Origin: Desulfobacterales bacterium
Lineage (GTDB): Bacteria; Desulfobacterota; Desulfobacteria; Desulfobacterales; UBA11574
Length of the DNA stretch: 40,073 bases
Reading direction: 5' to 3'
Assembly: GCA_024641825.1 (NCBI GenBank)
Contig: JAHECI010000005.1
Span: 1 to 40,073, forward strand
Shown: one piece after another, positions 24,541 to 35,383 of the stretch
Position numbering within the stretch: the first letter of the stretch is position 1
How the letters are laid out: the number at the start of each line of letters is the position of its first letter
Notes under the pieces: generated by a model
The model's database searches: none
Seen by the model: only the letters and a program-made list of their open reading frames with translations
Told to the model about the DNA's origin: nothing
Program-made: the position numbers and the translations under genes

Positions 24541-27252
24541 ATGGCAAAGATCAGAGTATATGAGCTTGCCAGGGATCTTAACATGACCAATAAAGTGCTG
24601 CTCGATAAGGTGCGGAATATGGACATTGAAGTAAAAAGCCATATGAGTTCTCTGGATGACGATACGGTGGCTAAGATCAAAAAAAATATTCTTGGGATAT
24701 CGGCCAAGGAGATAGAAGAAACGCGTATAAAGCCGACGATCATCCGGAGACGCAAAAAACGCGTCCCAAAAGCGCCCCTTCGTGTAGAAGCGGATGCAGC
24801 ACCGGAATCTCTGCCCGAAGAACCAGAAATTGCGGATCAACCCGCTGAAAAAGTTCTTAAAGATAAAGAACCCGTGGTCGAAAAAGAACCCCAAGAGGAG
24901 AAAAAGCAAGACGCCGCTGTGATGGCACCTGAGGTGACAGCGACCCCAGAACAAAAACCCCTGGAAAAAGTTGATGTTCCTCAAGACAATGTTACACCCA
25001 TCGCCCTTACCAAAGAGGAAGAAAAACCCGAAAAACCGGTTGAGTCGAAACTTAAAAAACCAGCGGTTGTCAAGCCGTTAAAACCCAAGAAGCGACCCAA
25101 AAGATTCCCAAAAGATACGCCGGCAAAAATCATAAAACTCCCTGTGGCACCGCCGCCTGAGAAAAAAGCGCCTGAGATCAAAAAAGAACGGGTTTCTGTG
25201 CTTAAAGAGAAAGTGGCAGACATACCTGAAACGTTAACAGGCAGGCCTGAACCCAGACCACCCGTTGTAGACGTACCAGGAAAAGACAAAAAAAAGAAGG
25301 TGAAACCGGAACCTAAGGATGTAGAAAGTCCCCGGGATAAAAAATTCTTCAAAAAGAAAATTTCCTTCCGTAAAAAGGAGGTTGTCGAAGGGGCGGATCT
25401 ATACACCCGAGCGCATCGGACTCGCAAAGGCCGGAAAATGGCCAAGGGAAAAGCAACGGTAACCAAGCAAAAACCGTTGATAACCATCCCCAAAGCCATT
25501 AAACGCCGGGTAAAAATTGACGACACCATCGCCCTGTCTGATCTGGCAAAACGCATGGGGATAAAAGCCAGTGAAATGATCAAAAAACTAATGGACCTGG
25601 GGGTGATGGCAACGGTCAATCAAATCATCGACTTTGATACCGCTGTCCTTGTGGCGGCAGAATTCGATTATGAACTGGAAAGAGCCACTTTTGAAGAAGA
25701 CCTGGTGTTGAAGGTTGAAAAGGACGACCCCGACAAACTCATAACCATACCGCCGGTGGTGACCATCATGGGACATGTGGATCATGGTAAGACATCGCTT
25801 CTCGATGTGATCCGGAAAACCAAAGTCACCGAACATGAGGCCGGAGGTATTACCCAACACATCGGAGCCTATCATGTCGTCACCAATAAAGGACAGGTTG
25901 TCTTTCTGGATACGCCGGGGCATGAAGCGTTTACTGAAATGCGATCCCGGGGCGCCAAGATTACGGACTTGGTGATTCTGGTCGTTGCCGCCGACGACGG
26001 CGTCATGCCCCAGACCGTGGAAGCGATCAACCACGCCAAGGTCGCGGGAGTGCCGATCATTGTGGCCATCAATAAAATTGACAAACCGGACGCCAATCCC
26101 GAGCGTGTCCAGCGTGAACTTGCCGATGTCGGCCTGGTGCCTGAGGATTGGGGGGGCGATACCATCTTTGTCCAGGTTTCTGCCAAGGAGAATCGGGGGA
26201 TCGACGATCTTCTTGAAATGGTGATCCTCCAGGCTGAAATCTTGGAACTCAAAGCCGACCCGGACCGCCTGGCCCAGGGCCACGTGGTTGAATCCAAGCT
26301 GGATGCAGGCAGAGGCCCTGTTGCCACTGTCCTGGTGAAACAAGGGACCCTTAGGCTCCACGACTCTGTGGTCTGCGGGATACACTACGGTAAAATCCGT
26401 GCCTTGCTCAACGACAGAGGGAAGCAGGTAACGTCTGCCGGTCCGTCCATGCCGGTGGAAATCATCGGTCTTTCCGGTGTTCCCAACGCCGGAGATGAAA
26501 TGATTGCCCTGGCAGACGAGAAAGATGCAAAGCAGGTGAGTGCCCATCGGAGTCAGAAGCAGCGATCCAAAGAATTGGCCAAAACCAGCAGATTAAGCCT
26601 GGAAAAACTTTATGAGCAGCTGCAGGAAAATGAGGTCAAAGATCTGAACCTCATCATAAAGGCCGATGTTCACGGTTCCATCGAGGCCCTTACCGATGCA
26701 TTGACAAAACTTTCCAACGAGGAAGTCCGAATCAGTGTGATCCACTCCGCCACCGGCGCCTTGAACGAATCGGATATCTCACTGGCCGCCGTTTCCGATG
26801 CCATCATTATCGGTTTCAATGTCCGTCCGAGTTCAAAAATTCAGACGCTGGCCAGTGAAGAGAATGTAGATATACGCTTTTATAACATCATTTACAATGT
26901 CATCAAGGACATCAAGGGCGCCATCGTCGGCATGATGGCGTCTACCTTTGAAGAAAGGACCCTGGGCAGGGCTGAAGTGCGGGAAGTATTCCACATCCCC
27001 AAAGTCGGAACCGTCGCAGGCTGCTATGTAACCGACGGCAAAATCGAGCGGGGACAGCTGGCCCGAATCCTGAGAGATTGGGTGGTTTCTTATGAAGGCA
27101 AAATTGCTTCCCTTCGGCATTTCAAAGACGACACCAAAGAAGTACAAAGCGGCTATGAGTGCGGAATCGGAATTAAAAATTACAATGATATCAAAATTGG
27201 CGATATCATCGAATGCTACTACTTGGAAGAGATTAAGCCTGAACTCGAATAG
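24541..27252 (+). CDS. infB: Translation initiation factor IF-2
   Basis: GTPase of 903 aa that brings fMet-tRNA to the 30S P site. The IF2_N domain is at residues 1-~50 ([14 protein letters not shown]). It is followed by a ~270-residue Lys/Glu/Pro-rich linker, a second IF2_N domain ([25 protein letters not shown]), and the G domain with G1 [10 protein letters not shown]3 DTPGHEAF and G4 NKID. Domains II, III and IV follow ([28 protein letters not shown] is in domain III). GGGGGGATGG precedes the ATG. The long linker is normal for proteobacterial IF2. Confidence 0.98.
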   Translation: MAKIRVYELARDLNMTNKVLLDKVRNMDIEVKSHMSSLDDDTVAKIKKNILGISAKEIEETRIKPTIIRRRKKRVPKAPLRVEADAAPESLPEEPEIADQPAEKVLKDKEPVVEKEPQEEKKQDAAVMAPEVTATPEQKPLEKVDVPQDNVTPIALTKEEEKPEKPVESKLKKPAVVKPLKPKKRPKRFPKDTPAKIIKLPVAPPPEKKAPEIKKERVSVLKEKVADIPETLTGRPEPRPPVVDVPGKDKKKKVKPEPKDVESPRDKKFFKKKISFRKKEVVEGADLYTRAHRTRKGRKMAKGKATVTKQKPLITIPKAIKRRVKIDDTIALSDLAKRMGIKASEMIKKLMDLGVMATVNQIIDFDTAVLVAAEFDYELERATFEEDLVLKVEKDDPDKLITIPPVVTIMGHVDHGKTSLLDVIRKTKVTEHEAGGITQHIGAYHVVTNKGQVVFLDTPGHEAFTEMRSRGAKITDLVILVVAADDGVMPQTVEAINHAKVAGVPIIVAINKIDKPDANPERVQRELADVGLVPEDWGGDTIFVQVSAKENRGIDDLLEMVILQAEILELKADPDRLAQGHVVESKLDAGRGPVATVLVKQGTLRLHDSVVCGIHYGKIRALLNDRGKQVTSAGPSMPVEIIGLSGVPNAGDEMIALADEKDAKQVSAHRSQKQRSKELAKTSRLSLEKLYEQLQENEVKDLNLIIKADVHGSIEALTDALTKLSNEEVRISVIHSATGALNESDISLAAVSDAIIIGFNVRPSSKIQTLASEENVDIRFYNIIYNVIKDIKGAIVGMMASTFEERTLGRAEVREVFHIPKVGTVAGCYVTDGKIERGQLARILRDWVVSYEGKIASLRHFKDDTKEVQSGYECGIGIKNYNDIKIGDIIECYYLEEIKPELE

Positions 27253-27419
27253 GGTCCCATGGACCTGCGCCCGTGCTCCGCGGCCAACTTTGGATAGATG
27301 CCGTTATTGGGAGTTTGTTTATAAATTTTGTGTTTTTTGGTTTCAATGGCTCCGGATTGGACGTAATGAGCGATCCAGAAAAAGCGTCGAATGTTCTCGA
27401 AGACAGTGAGCGTACGATT

Positions 27420-27707
27420 ATGGTTGCAGGCTTAGGGATCATCACATTTAGACTGCATGACTGCCGCTCTTTAAAAGGTAAGCGCAAGGTTGTAAAATCG
27501 ATTATCGCTCAGTTGCGCAATCATTTTAATGTTTCGGTGGCCGAGGTTGGCGCCAACGATATCCACCAAAAGGCTGTAATAGGATTCGCCATGGTGGGGA
27601 ATAATCGAGGGGTCATCAACTCCAAAATAGACAAAATTTTCAATCTGGTGGATGATCTGAATCTGGCGGAGGTCGTCGACAGTGAAATGGAAATTATCAA
27701 TCTATGA
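27420..27707 (+). CDS. DUF503 (YlxP-like) protein
   Basis: Small conserved protein found between infB and rbfA in many bacteria. Its exact function is unsettled; an association with ribosome maturation has been suggested from gene neighbourhood. The signature LHDCRSLKGKRKVVKSIIAQLRNHFNVSVAEVG is diagnostic. The ORF track starts at GTG 27273; starting at the ATG at 27420 gives 95 aa, the family's normal length. An ATG at 27366 is the alternative. Its stop overlaps the rbfA start by 4 bp (ATGA type), so translation is coupled. Confidence 0.85.
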   Translation: MVAGLGIITFRLHDCRSLKGKRKVVKSIIAQLRNHFNVSVAEVGANDIHQKAVIGFAMVGNNRGVINSKIDKIFNLVDDLNLAEVVDSEMEIINL

Positions 27708-28084
27708 AACCATTTGCACGATCTGACAGAGTGTGCGGTCACATACATAAAGTGCTGTCGGATGTTTTGCTCAAAAGAATTAAAGATCCTCGTCTTAAAT
27801 CCGCGACCATTACAGACGTAAAGATGTCGCGAGATTTAAGGGTTGCCCGGATCTACTTCACGACAACCGGCAATAAAAAAAGTGTCGAAGAAGCGATTGA
27901 AGGATTTAAAAGCGCCATCGGATATGTAAAACGCACGTTGGCCGGTCAGCTGGGATTACGGTATATGCCGGAGCTTAGATTTTTTTACGATGAATCCTTT
28001 GATTACGGGTCACATATCGATAAAATTTTGAAGGATGTCAAAGCGGATGATGGACTTAATCATACGTCACTTGAAGAAGAGTAG
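27704..28084 (+). CDS. rbfA: Ribosome-binding factor A
   Basis: Cold-adaptation and 30S maturation factor that binds near helix 1 of 16S rRNA. It has a single KH-like domain over most of its 126 aa: RVCGHIHKVLSDVLLKRIKDPRL, TITDVKMSRDLRVARIYFT and LRYMPELRFFYDESFDYGSHIDKIL are all family hallmarks. It overlaps the DUF503 gene by 4 bp upstream and the nrnA ORF by ~50 bp downstream. Confidence 0.97.
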   Translation: MKPFARSDRVCGHIHKVLSDVLLKRIKDPRLKSATITDVKMSRDLRVARIYFTTTGNKKSVEEAIEGFKSAIGYVKRTLAGQLGLRYMPELRFFYDESFDYGSHIDKILKDVKADDGLNHTSLEEE

Positions 28085-29018
28085 CCATATTTTAGTTGCC
28101 ACTCACATGAATCCAGACGGCGATGCCATCGGATCTCTCATGGCCATGGGGCTTTCTCTGAACGCACTGGACAAAAAAACAACCTTATACTGTGAAAGTC
28201 CCATACCGGCGGTGTACCGTTTTCTTCCGGAAGTTCATCGTGTCGAACATCACATAAACATCGCTGATTACGACCTGGCCGTTATCCTTGATTGCGGGAA
28301 CCTGCAACGGATCGGAACGGTTGCTTCGGCGGTCAGCGGAATACCGGTCATTGCCAACATCGACCACCATATCACAAACACCGGTTTCGGCCATCTTCAA
28401 CTCATCGACACATCTGCATGTGCCACGGCGGAAATTATATACAAACTGATAAAACAAATGGACATCCCCATTGATAGCGCCATCGCCACTTCAATATATA
28501 CCGGCATTCTTGCGGACACCGGTTCATTTCGGTTTTCCAATACCAACAGGGCGGCCTTTGCAATCAGCCAAGAAATGGTGGAATTTGGCGTCGATCCGTA
28601 CGACATCGCCCAGCATGTATACGGAACATATTCACTGAGTCGCATAAAACTTTTGAATCTGGCCCTTGACTCCATTGAAATTTCAAAAAATGGGAAGCTG
28701 TCCATCATGACACTGACCAAAGACATGTTTGATCAAACCCATACGCAGCCGGAAGACGTGGACGGTCTTATTAATTATGCAAAACGTATCAAGGATGTTA
28801 AAATCGCGGCACTCATACAGGAGAACCAGAACGGCATAGAGAACTCAGAAAATTCCAATCGGTTTCATGTCAGCCTCCGTTCCGATGGAACCATCGATGT
28901 TGCGGTTATCGCATCTTCGTTCGGCGGGGGCGGCCATTCCACTGCTGCCGGGTTTAGCATTGAATCGACACTTTCCGATATTAAATCACAAATTACACGT
29001 TTGGCGGATGAAATATGA
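28035..29018 (+). CDS. nrnA: DHH/DHHA1 phosphoesterase, NrnA-type oligoribonuclease/pAp phosphatase
   Basis: Manganese-dependent phosphoesterase that degrades nano-RNA and dephosphorylates pAp, a by-product of sulfur assimilation in other bacteria. DHH motifs are THMNPDGDAIGS, ILDCGNLQRIG, NIDHHITNTGFG and DTGSFRFSNT. The C-terminal DHHA1 domain ends with FGGGGHSTAAGFS. The ORF start at 28035 sits directly against GAAGG; ATG at 28047 or 28050 has better spacing and may be the true start. Either way it overlaps rbfA. The length of about 325 aa is typical. rbfA-nrnA-truB order is widespread. Confidence 0.92.
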   Translation: MSKRMMDLIIRHLKKSSHILVATHMNPDGDAIGSLMAMGLSLNALDKKTTLYCESPIPAVYRFLPEVHRVEHHINIADYDLAVILDCGNLQRIGTVASAVSGIPVIANIDHHITNTGFGHLQLIDTSACATAEIIYKLIKQMDIPIDSAIATSIYTGILADTGSFRFSNTNRAAFAISQEMVEFGVDPYDIAQHVYGTYSLSRIKLLNLALDSIEISKNGKLSIMTLTKDMFDQTHTQPEDVDGLINYAKRIKDVKIAALIQENQNGIENSENSNRFHVSLRSDGTIDVAVIASSFGGGGHSTAAGFSIESTLSDIKSQITRLADEI

Positions 29019-29188
29019 TTTAACACCCGAGCAAACCATCGAGGAAGGTTCTTTTAATTGTACCATCGCTTCGCGTCGCAATAGGACGGTCCGGTTAAAA
29101 CGGGCTTTAAAAAAGGAAATTTTTATATTATTAAATTAAATGTCACGCGGGTTTCCGCCCGTATTTCTTGCGGGCTTGGGTTGGAGAT

Positions 29189-30103
29189 ATGCACCGAGAA
29201 TTAAGCGGGGTTTTGGTTGTCGATAAACCTGCAGATATGACCTCCGCTAAAGTTGTGGCCCGTGTCAAGAAGTTGCTCGGCGCAAAAAAAGCAGGACACA
29301 CCGGGACACTCGACCCTTTTGCCACCGGTGTTCTGGTGTGTTGTATCAACCGTGCCACAAAGCTTTCGAGTTTTTTTCTGCACGGCAAAAAGAAATACGA
29401 GGGGGTTCTTCACCTCGGCATTGAAACCGATACACAGGATTCCACCGGAAATATTACGGCCACCTGTGATGATATTAATTTATCTGGAAAAACAATACGG
29501 TCGGCATTTGAGCGGTTTGAGGGGACCATAGAACAATTTCCGCCGGTTTATTCGGCCCTAAAATTTAAAGGAACTCCGCTCTACAAGCTTGCCCGCAGCA
29601 ACAGGCCTGTACAGAAACCGGCAAGACGTGTTTCGATACGATACATTAAAATACTTGAAATTAAGGTGCCGCTCATCCGTTTCGAGGTCGCCTGCTCTGC
29701 CGGGACGTATATTAGAACACTCTGTGCAGACATCGGCACATCGCTTGGATGCGGGGGCCACCTTAAAGAATTAAGGCGGATCGAAAGCAGCGGATTTACC
29801 CTTTCGGAGGCGGCAACGTTACAAGAACTCGAGGATCTGGCCGTATCCGGGAAATTATTCGACCGGATCATACGGATGTCAAACGCGCTGAAGGGCATGC
29901 CGGCACATATTGCCGACACGGTTTTAGAAAAAAAAATAATGCACGGCAACATTCTGATGAAAAATGATTTTAGACATGAAACCTCCGATATTCCGGAAAG
30001 TTTTATCAAGGTCCTCGATACGAACAATGACCTTATTGCCGTATTGAAGGTTACGAAAGGTAAGAACAGATACACGTATTGCTGCGTACTCAACGCCAAG
30101 TGA
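29189..30103 (+). CDS. truB: tRNA pseudouridine(55) synthase
   Basis: Makes pseudouridine 55 in the T loop of tRNAs. The catalytic aspartate lies in HTGTLDPFATGVL. The N-terminal SGVLVVDKPADMTSAKVV and the SCSAGTYIRTLCADIG-like segment (CSAGTYIRTLCADIGTSLG) are diagnostic. The track starts at TTG 29168; GGAG 5 nt before ATG 29189 decides for the latter (304 aa). It lies 170 bp after nrnA; that gap holds only weak hairpins. Confidence 0.96.
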   Translation: MHRELSGVLVVDKPADMTSAKVVARVKKLLGAKKAGHTGTLDPFATGVLVCCINRATKLSSFFLHGKKKYEGVLHLGIETDTQDSTGNITATCDDINLSGKTIRSAFERFEGTIEQFPPVYSALKFKGTPLYKLARSNRPVQKPARRVSIRYIKILEIKVPLIRFEVACSAGTYIRTLCADIGTSLGCGGHLKELRRIESSGFTLSEAATLQELEDLAVSGKLFDRIIRMSNALKGMPAHIADTVLEKKIMHGNILMKNDFRHETSDIPESFIKVLDTNNDLIAVLKVTKGKNRYTYCCVLNAK

Positions 30104-30154
30104 GCGAAAACAAAGTTAAAAAAACCATAACTATAAAAGAGGAGGCAAAATAAA

Positions 30155-30424
30155 TTGGTTTTGACATCAAAAGAGAAAAAGGATTTGATTGAGCAGTTCA
30201 AACTTCACGAAGATGATACCGGATCCCCAGAAGTACAGGTCGGGCTGCTGACCCATCGGATTACTTACCTTACAGAGCACTTAAAGGTTCACAAAAAAGA
30301 TCACCACTCCCGGAGGGGGCTTTTGATTCTCGTCGGCAGAAGACGCAGACTCTTAAACTACGTCAAAAACAAAGATGTAAAACGATACCGTACCATCATC
30401 GAAAACCTGGGGATAAGAAGATAA
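30155..30424 (+). CDS. rpsO: 30S ribosomal protein S15
   Basis: Primary 16S rRNA-binding protein of 89 aa, the standard length. [28 protein letters not shown] and [20 protein letters not shown] are conserved family sequences. The start is TTG at 30155, preceded by GAGGAGGCAAAATAAA, an excellent ribosome binding site. The order truB-rpsO-pnp is the same as in E. coli. S15 represses its own translation in several bacteria through leader RNA structures, but I do not see a clear one here. Confidence 0.97.
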   Translation: MVLTSKEKKDLIEQFKLHEDDTGSPEVQVGLLTHRITYLTEHLKVHKKDHHSRRGLLILVGRRRRLLNYVKNKDVKRYRTIIENLGIRR

Positions 30425-30739
30425 ATCATATTATATGCCGGAATATCTCAACAGCAGTCGACAAACGGTTCAGGTTGGCAGATTCCTGTATTTTCAAACA
30501 AGCACAAGATCGTATCAAAGAACTTTGCCGTGATAACGGCACAAGTTCTATTAACCCTGCCATCGGCAATCGAAGGAACGAATTTTTTTCGTGAAGCATT
30601 TTACGATGCCCTGGAAATGAACACGTAGAACTCATGAGAAATCCGTGCTAAAATTTTGCAGTCTTTTCCTCCAGAAAGAAAAGGCTCGAGTTGCTGTACG
30701 GGAACAGATTTGAAGCTGTTTGGCTTTTAGGAGACATAT
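30425..30739 (+). promoter_or_regulatory. rpsO-pnp intergenic region with a hairpin
   Basis: A 315-bp gap without a gene. AACTTTGCCGT / ACGGCACAAGTT (30521-30547) forms an 11-bp stem with GATA loop and one bulged C. It has no T-run, so it is unlikely to be a terminator. In E. coli the rpsO-pnp gap holds a terminator and an RNase III-processed hairpin used in pnp autoregulation; this hairpin could play that part. TTTTAGGAGACATAT gives the pnp ribosome binding site. Confidence 0.45.
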
Positions 30740-32833
30740 ATGGAAACTTTATTAAAAACAGAAATCGGAGGCAAAACTCTGAGTATCGAGACCGGCAAAC
30801 TTGCTAAACAGGCTTCGGGATCGGTGGTGGTTCAATACGGAGATACCATGGTCCTTGTGGCCGCCGTATCTTCTTATGAAGAACGGCCGTCGAGTTTTTT
30901 ACCCCTTACCGTCGAGTATCAGGAAAAGGGGTATGCGGCAGGCCGTATTCCCGGGAATTATTTCAGGCGTGAAATCGGCAGACCCAGTGAAAAAGAGACC
31001 CTCACCGCCCGTCTCATCGACCGGCCCATCCGGCCGCTCTTCCCCAAAAACTATCGCAGTGAAACTCAAATTATTGCAACGGTCCTGTCCATGGACAAGG
31101 AAAACGATCCCGACATTCTGGCAATGATCGGCGCGTCTACCGCCCTTGAGATATCAGACATTCCCTTTGCAGGACCGATTGCATGTGTACGGGTCGGTCG
31201 GATCGACGGTCAATTGATCATCAACCCCACCGTCGACCAATACGAAGGCTCTGACATCAACATCATCGTTGCCGGCTCAAAAAGCGGTGTCGTAATGGTG
31301 GAAGGCGGTGGAGATATTGTGAGTGAGGCAGACATGCTGGAAGCCATCTTTTTCGGCCACCAGGCCATGCAGCCGATTATAGATATGCAGGTGAAACTCA
31401 AGGAGACCCACGGGGTGCCGAAACGGCCCTTTACCCCGCCTGAAAAAGATGCGGAACTTGTCAAAATAGTTGAGGAAAAAGGATCTTCAAGGATATATGA
31501 AGCCCTGACGACATCCGGTAAAGTCAACCGCAATGCGGCCCTTCGCACCGCAAAATCGGATATATTCGAAGCGTTGGGAGAAGCGGTCACGGATCGAAAA
31601 GACGAAGTAGATGACATATTGAACGACATCCTTAAAAAATGCAGCAGGGACATTGTCCTTAAAGAAAGACGCCGTATCGATGACCGAAAATTCGATGAAA
31701 TACGACCCATTGACTGTGAAGTCGGCATATTAAACAGGCCCCACGGGAGCGCTCTCTTTACCCGGGGAGAAACCCAGGTGCTCAGCGTGCTGACCCTTGG
31801 ATCGGGTCAGGACGAGCAGCGGGTGGAAACCTTAATCGGAGAAGAACTCAGGCCGTTTATGCTCCATTACAACTTCCCGCCATATTCGGTTGGAGAAGTG
31901 AGGCGCATCGGGGGACCGAGCCGAAGAGATATCGGCCATGGCGGACTGTCCACTCGGGCTATAGAAAAAGTACTGCCGGACAAGGAAGATTTCGATTATA
32001 CCATCCGCCTCGTCTCGGAGGTTCTGGAATCCAACGGCTCTTCGTCTATGGGGACCGTATGTTCGGGCATCATGGCGCTCATGGACGGCGGTGTTCCCAT
32101 CAAGGCACCGGTATCCGGCATTGCAATGGGACTCGTAAAGGAAGGCGACGATATCGTTATCCTGTCCGACATTCTTGGAGATGAAGATCACTCCGGTGAT
32201 ATGGATTTTAAAGTTGCCGGCACCAGCGAAGGCATCACTGCGCTCCAGATGGACATTAAAATCCATGAACTCACCAGAGATATCATGGAAAAAGCGCTGC
32301 AACAGGCCCGTGAGGGGCGGCTTTTTATCCTTAAAAAAATGATCGACGCCATCAAGGTCCCTCGGGAGGAAATTTCTCCGTTTGCGCCTAAAATAGTTAC
32401 CATTAAAATTAATCCCGATAAGATTCGCGAAATCATCGGACCGGGTGGTAAAATCATCAGAGCCATTCAAGCGGAAACCAATACAAAAATTGAAATCGAT
32501 GATTCGGGCCTGGTCAAAATTGCCGCGCTATCCCAAGAAGAAGGGGACGCCGCTTTAAAGATGGTCAATGAAATCATCGTTGAGCCCGAAGTCGGAAAGA
32601 TTTACGACGGCACCGTTGTAAAAATCATGGACTTTGGGGCCTTTGTCCAGATACTTCCCAACGTTGACGGTCTTGTACATATCTCACAACTTGCCGAGCA
32701 CCGCGTAAACAAGGTGACGGATATCGTTAAGGAGGGAGACCAAATTAAAGTCAAGGTTCTCGAGATCAGCAGAGATGGAAAAATCCGCTTGAGTTACAAA
32801 GCCGTTCTGGAAGAAGAAAAACAGGCCAAATAA
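30740..32833 (+). CDS. pnp: Polyribonucleotide nucleotidyltransferase (PNPase)
   Basis: Phosphorolytic 3'-5' exoribonuclease of 697 aa. Two RNase PH domains ([32 protein letters not shown]) flank a helical linker. A KH domain with [11 protein letters not shown] follows, then a C-terminal S1 domain ([28 protein letters not shown]). Catalytic-site residues in the second PH domain are in the [18 protein letters not shown] and [19 protein letters not shown] segments. Full length. The next gene starts after a single base, so the M16 peptidase is cotranscribed. Confidence 0.98.
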   Translation: METLLKTEIGGKTLSIETGKLAKQASGSVVVQYGDTMVLVAAVSSYEERPSSFLPLTVEYQEKGYAAGRIPGNYFRREIGRPSEKETLTARLIDRPIRPLFPKNYRSETQIIATVLSMDKENDPDILAMIGASTALEISDIPFAGPIACVRVGRIDGQLIINPTVDQYEGSDINIIVAGSKSGVVMVEGGGDIVSEADMLEAIFFGHQAMQPIIDMQVKLKETHGVPKRPFTPPEKDAELVKIVEEKGSSRIYEALTTSGKVNRNAALRTAKSDIFEALGEAVTDRKDEVDDILNDILKKCSRDIVLKERRRIDDRKFDEIRPIDCEVGILNRPHGSALFTRGETQVLSVLTLGSGQDEQRVETLIGEELRPFMLHYNFPPYSVGEVRRIGGPSRRDIGHGGLSTRAIEKVLPDKEDFDYTIRLVSEVLESNGSSSMGTVCSGIMALMDGGVPIKAPVSGIAMGLVKEGDDIVILSDILGDEDHSGDMDFKVAGTSEGITALQMDIKIHELTRDIMEKALQQAREGRLFILKKMIDAIKVPREEISPFAPKIVTIKINPDKIREIIGPGGKIIRAIQAETNTKIEIDDSGLVKIAALSQEEGDAALKMVNEIIVEPEVGKIYDGTVVKIMDFGAFVQILPNVDGLVHISQLAEHRVNKVTDIVKEGDQIKVKVLEISRDGKIRLSYKAVLEEEKQAK

Positions 32834-32834
32834 A

Positions 32835-34100
32835 ATGCGTCGTGAAGTTCATAAAACCATCCTCGATAACGGCATCAAAATTGTAACCCAAAACATGCCC
32901 CATTTTCATTCGGTATCCATGGGCGTGTGGGTGAATGTCGGTGCCCGTGAAGAATCGCCTGAAGAAAGCGGTCTTTCCCATTTTATCGAACATATGATTT
33001 TTAAAGGGACCCAACGAAGAACGGCCTATCAGATTGCCAAAGAGTTTGATTCCATCGGAGGTCAGACCAACGCTTTTACCAGTGCTGAAAATACCTGCTA
33101 CCATGCAAAAGTCATGGACACGCATCTGGAAATCATGGTGGACATCCTTTCGGATATCTTTTTAAACTCTGTGTTCAATGAAAAAGAGTTCGAAAATGAG
33201 CGAGCGGTTATTCTTCAGGAAATCGGAATGATGGAAGACAGCCCGGATGACTACATTCACTTTCTTTCCGGAAGTAATTTCTGGGGTGAAAATTCATTGG
33301 GCCGCTCGGTTCTCGGCAGTCGTGAAAACATCAGAAACTTTGATGCAAATTCCCTTAAAGGATTTTTCCAACGCTTCTATCAGCCTGAACGCATTATCAT
33401 TTCCGCTGCAGGAAATCTGGAACACAACCACTTGGTCGATATTGTCGGACCGGTGTTTGAATCGATTCGTCCAGGCAATGGTTTCCCCGATCGAATGACA
33501 TCTGACGGATGCTCCCAGGTCAATGTGCATTACAAAGATCTGGAACAGGTTCATATCTGTTTGGGAACCAAAGGGATGTCCATAACCGATCCGCGGAAAT
33601 ATGAATATTCCCTTTTGAACACCATCCTGGGCGGGAACATGAGTTCCAGGCTGTTCCAGGAAATCCGGGAGCAAAGAGGATTGGCTTACGCGGTTTACTC
33701 TTTTATATCATCTTATGTGGATACCGGCATGTTCGGGGTCTATGCAGGCGTCAATCCCGACAATGCGTTTAAATCCGTGGAACTGATTCTGAATGAACTC
33801 TTAAAGATTAAAAAAGTGCGAATCGATCCGGACGAGCTGCGGTATGCAAAGGAATTCACAAAGGGCAACCTCATGCTTGCATCGGAAAGTAACGACAATC
33901 AGATGGTTCGAATGGCACAGAATGAGACGCACTACGGACGTTATATCCCTCTGGAAGACGTTGTAAATAACATCGAAGCGGTGACCGAAAATGACATCCG
34001 AAATCTGGCTGAAAGCCTTTTTTCGCCCCATCGATTTGCACTGACCCTGCTGGGACCCGTAACCGATAAAACCGTATTCGATGATATGCCGGCTCTCTGA
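32835..34100 (+). CDS. M16-family zinc metallopeptidase (processing-peptidase like)
   Basis: Insulinase/pitrilysin-family single-repeat peptidase of 421 aa. The inverted zinc motif HFIEH (H49, E52, H53) is intact, and the downstream ENERAVILQEIGMMED supplies the third zinc ligand. The C-terminal half (LGTKGMS..., QEIREQRGLAYAVYSF) is the non-catalytic repeat that closes the chamber. It resembles the bacterial relatives of mitochondrial processing peptidase encoded next to pnp in many bacteria. No signal peptide, so cytoplasmic. It begins 1 bp after pnp and ends 3 bp before dut. Confidence 0.92.
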   Translation: MRREVHKTILDNGIKIVTQNMPHFHSVSMGVWVNVGAREESPEESGLSHFIEHMIFKGTQRRTAYQIAKEFDSIGGQTNAFTSAENTCYHAKVMDTHLEIMVDILSDIFLNSVFNEKEFENERAVILQEIGMMEDSPDDYIHFLSGSNFWGENSLGRSVLGSRENIRNFDANSLKGFFQRFYQPERIIISAAGNLEHNHLVDIVGPVFESIRPGNGFPDRMTSDGCSQVNVHYKDLEQVHICLGTKGMSITDPRKYEYSLLNTILGGNMSSRLFQEIREQRGLAYAVYSFISSYVDTGMFGVYAGVNPDNAFKSVELILNELLKIKKVRIDPDELRYAKEFTKGNLMLASESNDNQMVRMAQNETHYGRYIPLEDVVNNIEAVTENDIRNLAESLFSPHRFALTLLGPVTDKTVFDDMPAL

Positions 34101-34103
34101 ATT

Positions 34104-34562
34104 ATGAACGCGTCTCCTGTCATCAAATTCCTCCGTTTAAGACCTGACTCGGATGCAGATATGCCCCTGCCCTGCTACATGACGCCCAGGGCCGCCGGGA
34201 TGGACATATGTGCTGCAATAGAATCCGATTTCATACTCGAAAAAAGGGCGGTTGCTTTGATACCCACCGGTTTCGCCGTTGCCATTCCAGAAGGGTTTGA
34301 AATCCAGATCCGTCCCCGGAGCGGACTGGCGATAAATCACGGAATATCGATCATTAATTCCCCCGGAACCATAGATGCCGACTATCGCGGAGAGATAAAG
34401 ATTGGGGTGATAAATCTTGGAAACAAAGCCTATGTGATTCACCGGGGGGACCGCATCGCCCAGATGGTGGTTAAAAGGGTTTATCAGGCACACTTAGAGG
34501 TTGTGGAACAACTCGATGAAACCGACAGAAATACCGGCGGGTTCGGGCATACCGGGCGTTAA
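34104..34562 (+). CDS. dut: dUTP diphosphatase
   Basis: Trimeric dUTPase of 152 aa that hydrolyses dUTP to dUMP and keeps uracil out of DNA. All five motifs are visible: PRAAGMDICA, RPRSGLAI, INSPGTIDADYRGEIKI (containing the catalytic aspartate), RIAQMVV, and the C-terminal RNTGGFGHTGR arm that closes the active site. Starts 3 bp after the M16 gene. Confidence 0.96.
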   Translation: MNASPVIKFLRLRPDSDADMPLPCYMTPRAAGMDICAAIESDFILEKRAVALIPTGFAVAIPEGFEIQIRPRSGLAINHGISIINSPGTIDADYRGEIKIGVINLGNKAYVIHRGDRIAQMVVKRVYQAHLEVVEQLDETDRNTGGFGHTGR

Positions 34563-34563
34563 C

Positions 34564-35382
34564 ATGAAAGGATCGCCATGCTCGGAATCCTCTCTTGCAG
34601 CGTCTGACTTCAACCTTGCCGTGTGCATACTGGCCAGCGGAAGCAAGGGGAACGCCATTTTTGTGTCCAGCGGTTCCACCTCCATACTGATCGATGCCGG
34701 CCTTTCAGGAATCGAAATCGAACGCCGGTTAAAGTCCAGAGGACTTTCCCCCAAGGATCTCGATGCCATTCTCGTATCCCATGAACATACGGACCATATC
34801 CAGGGTGTCGGCGTTCTTTCCCGCCGTTTCAACCTGCCGGTTTATATGAATTCAAAAACAGAGGGGATTGCCTTTCCACAGATCGGAAAGGTCCGTAACG
34901 TCAAAAACTTCGCGTGTGGTTCGACCTTTCGAATCGGCGATCTGGCAATACATCCCTTTTCCATATCCCACGATGCAGAAGATCCGGCGGGGTTTACCGT
35001 CAATCGGAACGGAGCCACCATCGGCATCGCCACCGACCTCGGCATCGCCACCGCTATGGTCAAAGAACATCTTAAAGGGTGCGGCCTATTGATCCTTGAA
35101 GCCAACCATGACGAAGAGATGCTCATCAACGGCCCCTATCCGTGGTCGGTCAAACAGCGGGTAAAAAGCAGAACCGGCCACCTGTCCAACGCGGCATCGA
35201 AAACCCTCCTCAGCGAGATCCAACACGACCGCTTGAAGCATGTCATTCTGGCCCACCTCAGCGAAACCAACAATACACCCCAGAAAGCCTTAAATGAAGT
35301 CGGTCAGGCCCTGACCCGCAGTAAAGCGCGCCTGGATGTTGCCGTCCAGCATGAATGCGGAGCGCTCCTAAGACTTAAATAA
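34564..35382 (+). CDS. MBL-fold metallohydrolase (YycJ/WalJ-like)
   Basis: Metallo-beta-lactamase-fold protein of about 272 aa. The metal motif SHEHTDHIQG (HxHxDH), the N-terminal LASGSKGNAIFVSSGSTSILIDAG and later DLGIATAMVKEHLKGC and LAHLSETNNTP place it with the YycJ family of putative exonucleases. The track starts at TTG 34501 inside dut. The ATG at 34564, right after the dut stop, is preferred. The stop codon lies within the 6-bp target duplication of the next element, so the gene's end was preserved when the element inserted. Confidence 0.88.
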   Translation: MKGSPCSESSLAASDFNLAVCILASGSKGNAIFVSSGSTSILIDAGLSGIEIERRLKSRGLSPKDLDAILVSHEHTDHIQGVGVLSRRFNLPVYMNSKTEGIAFPQIGKVRNVKNFACGSTFRIGDLAIHPFSISHDAEDPAGFTVNRNGATIGIATDLGIATAMVKEHLKGCGLLILEANHDEEMLINGPYPWSVKQRVKSRTGHLSNAASKTLLSEIQHDRLKHVILAHLSETNNTPQKALNEVGQALTRSKARLDVAVQHECGALLRLK

Positions 35383-35383
35383 T

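Noticed and set aside
34501-34563. TTG start of the MBL-fold ORF inside dut
   Set aside because: The extension overlaps dut and is not family-like; the ATG at 34564 directly follows the dut stop.
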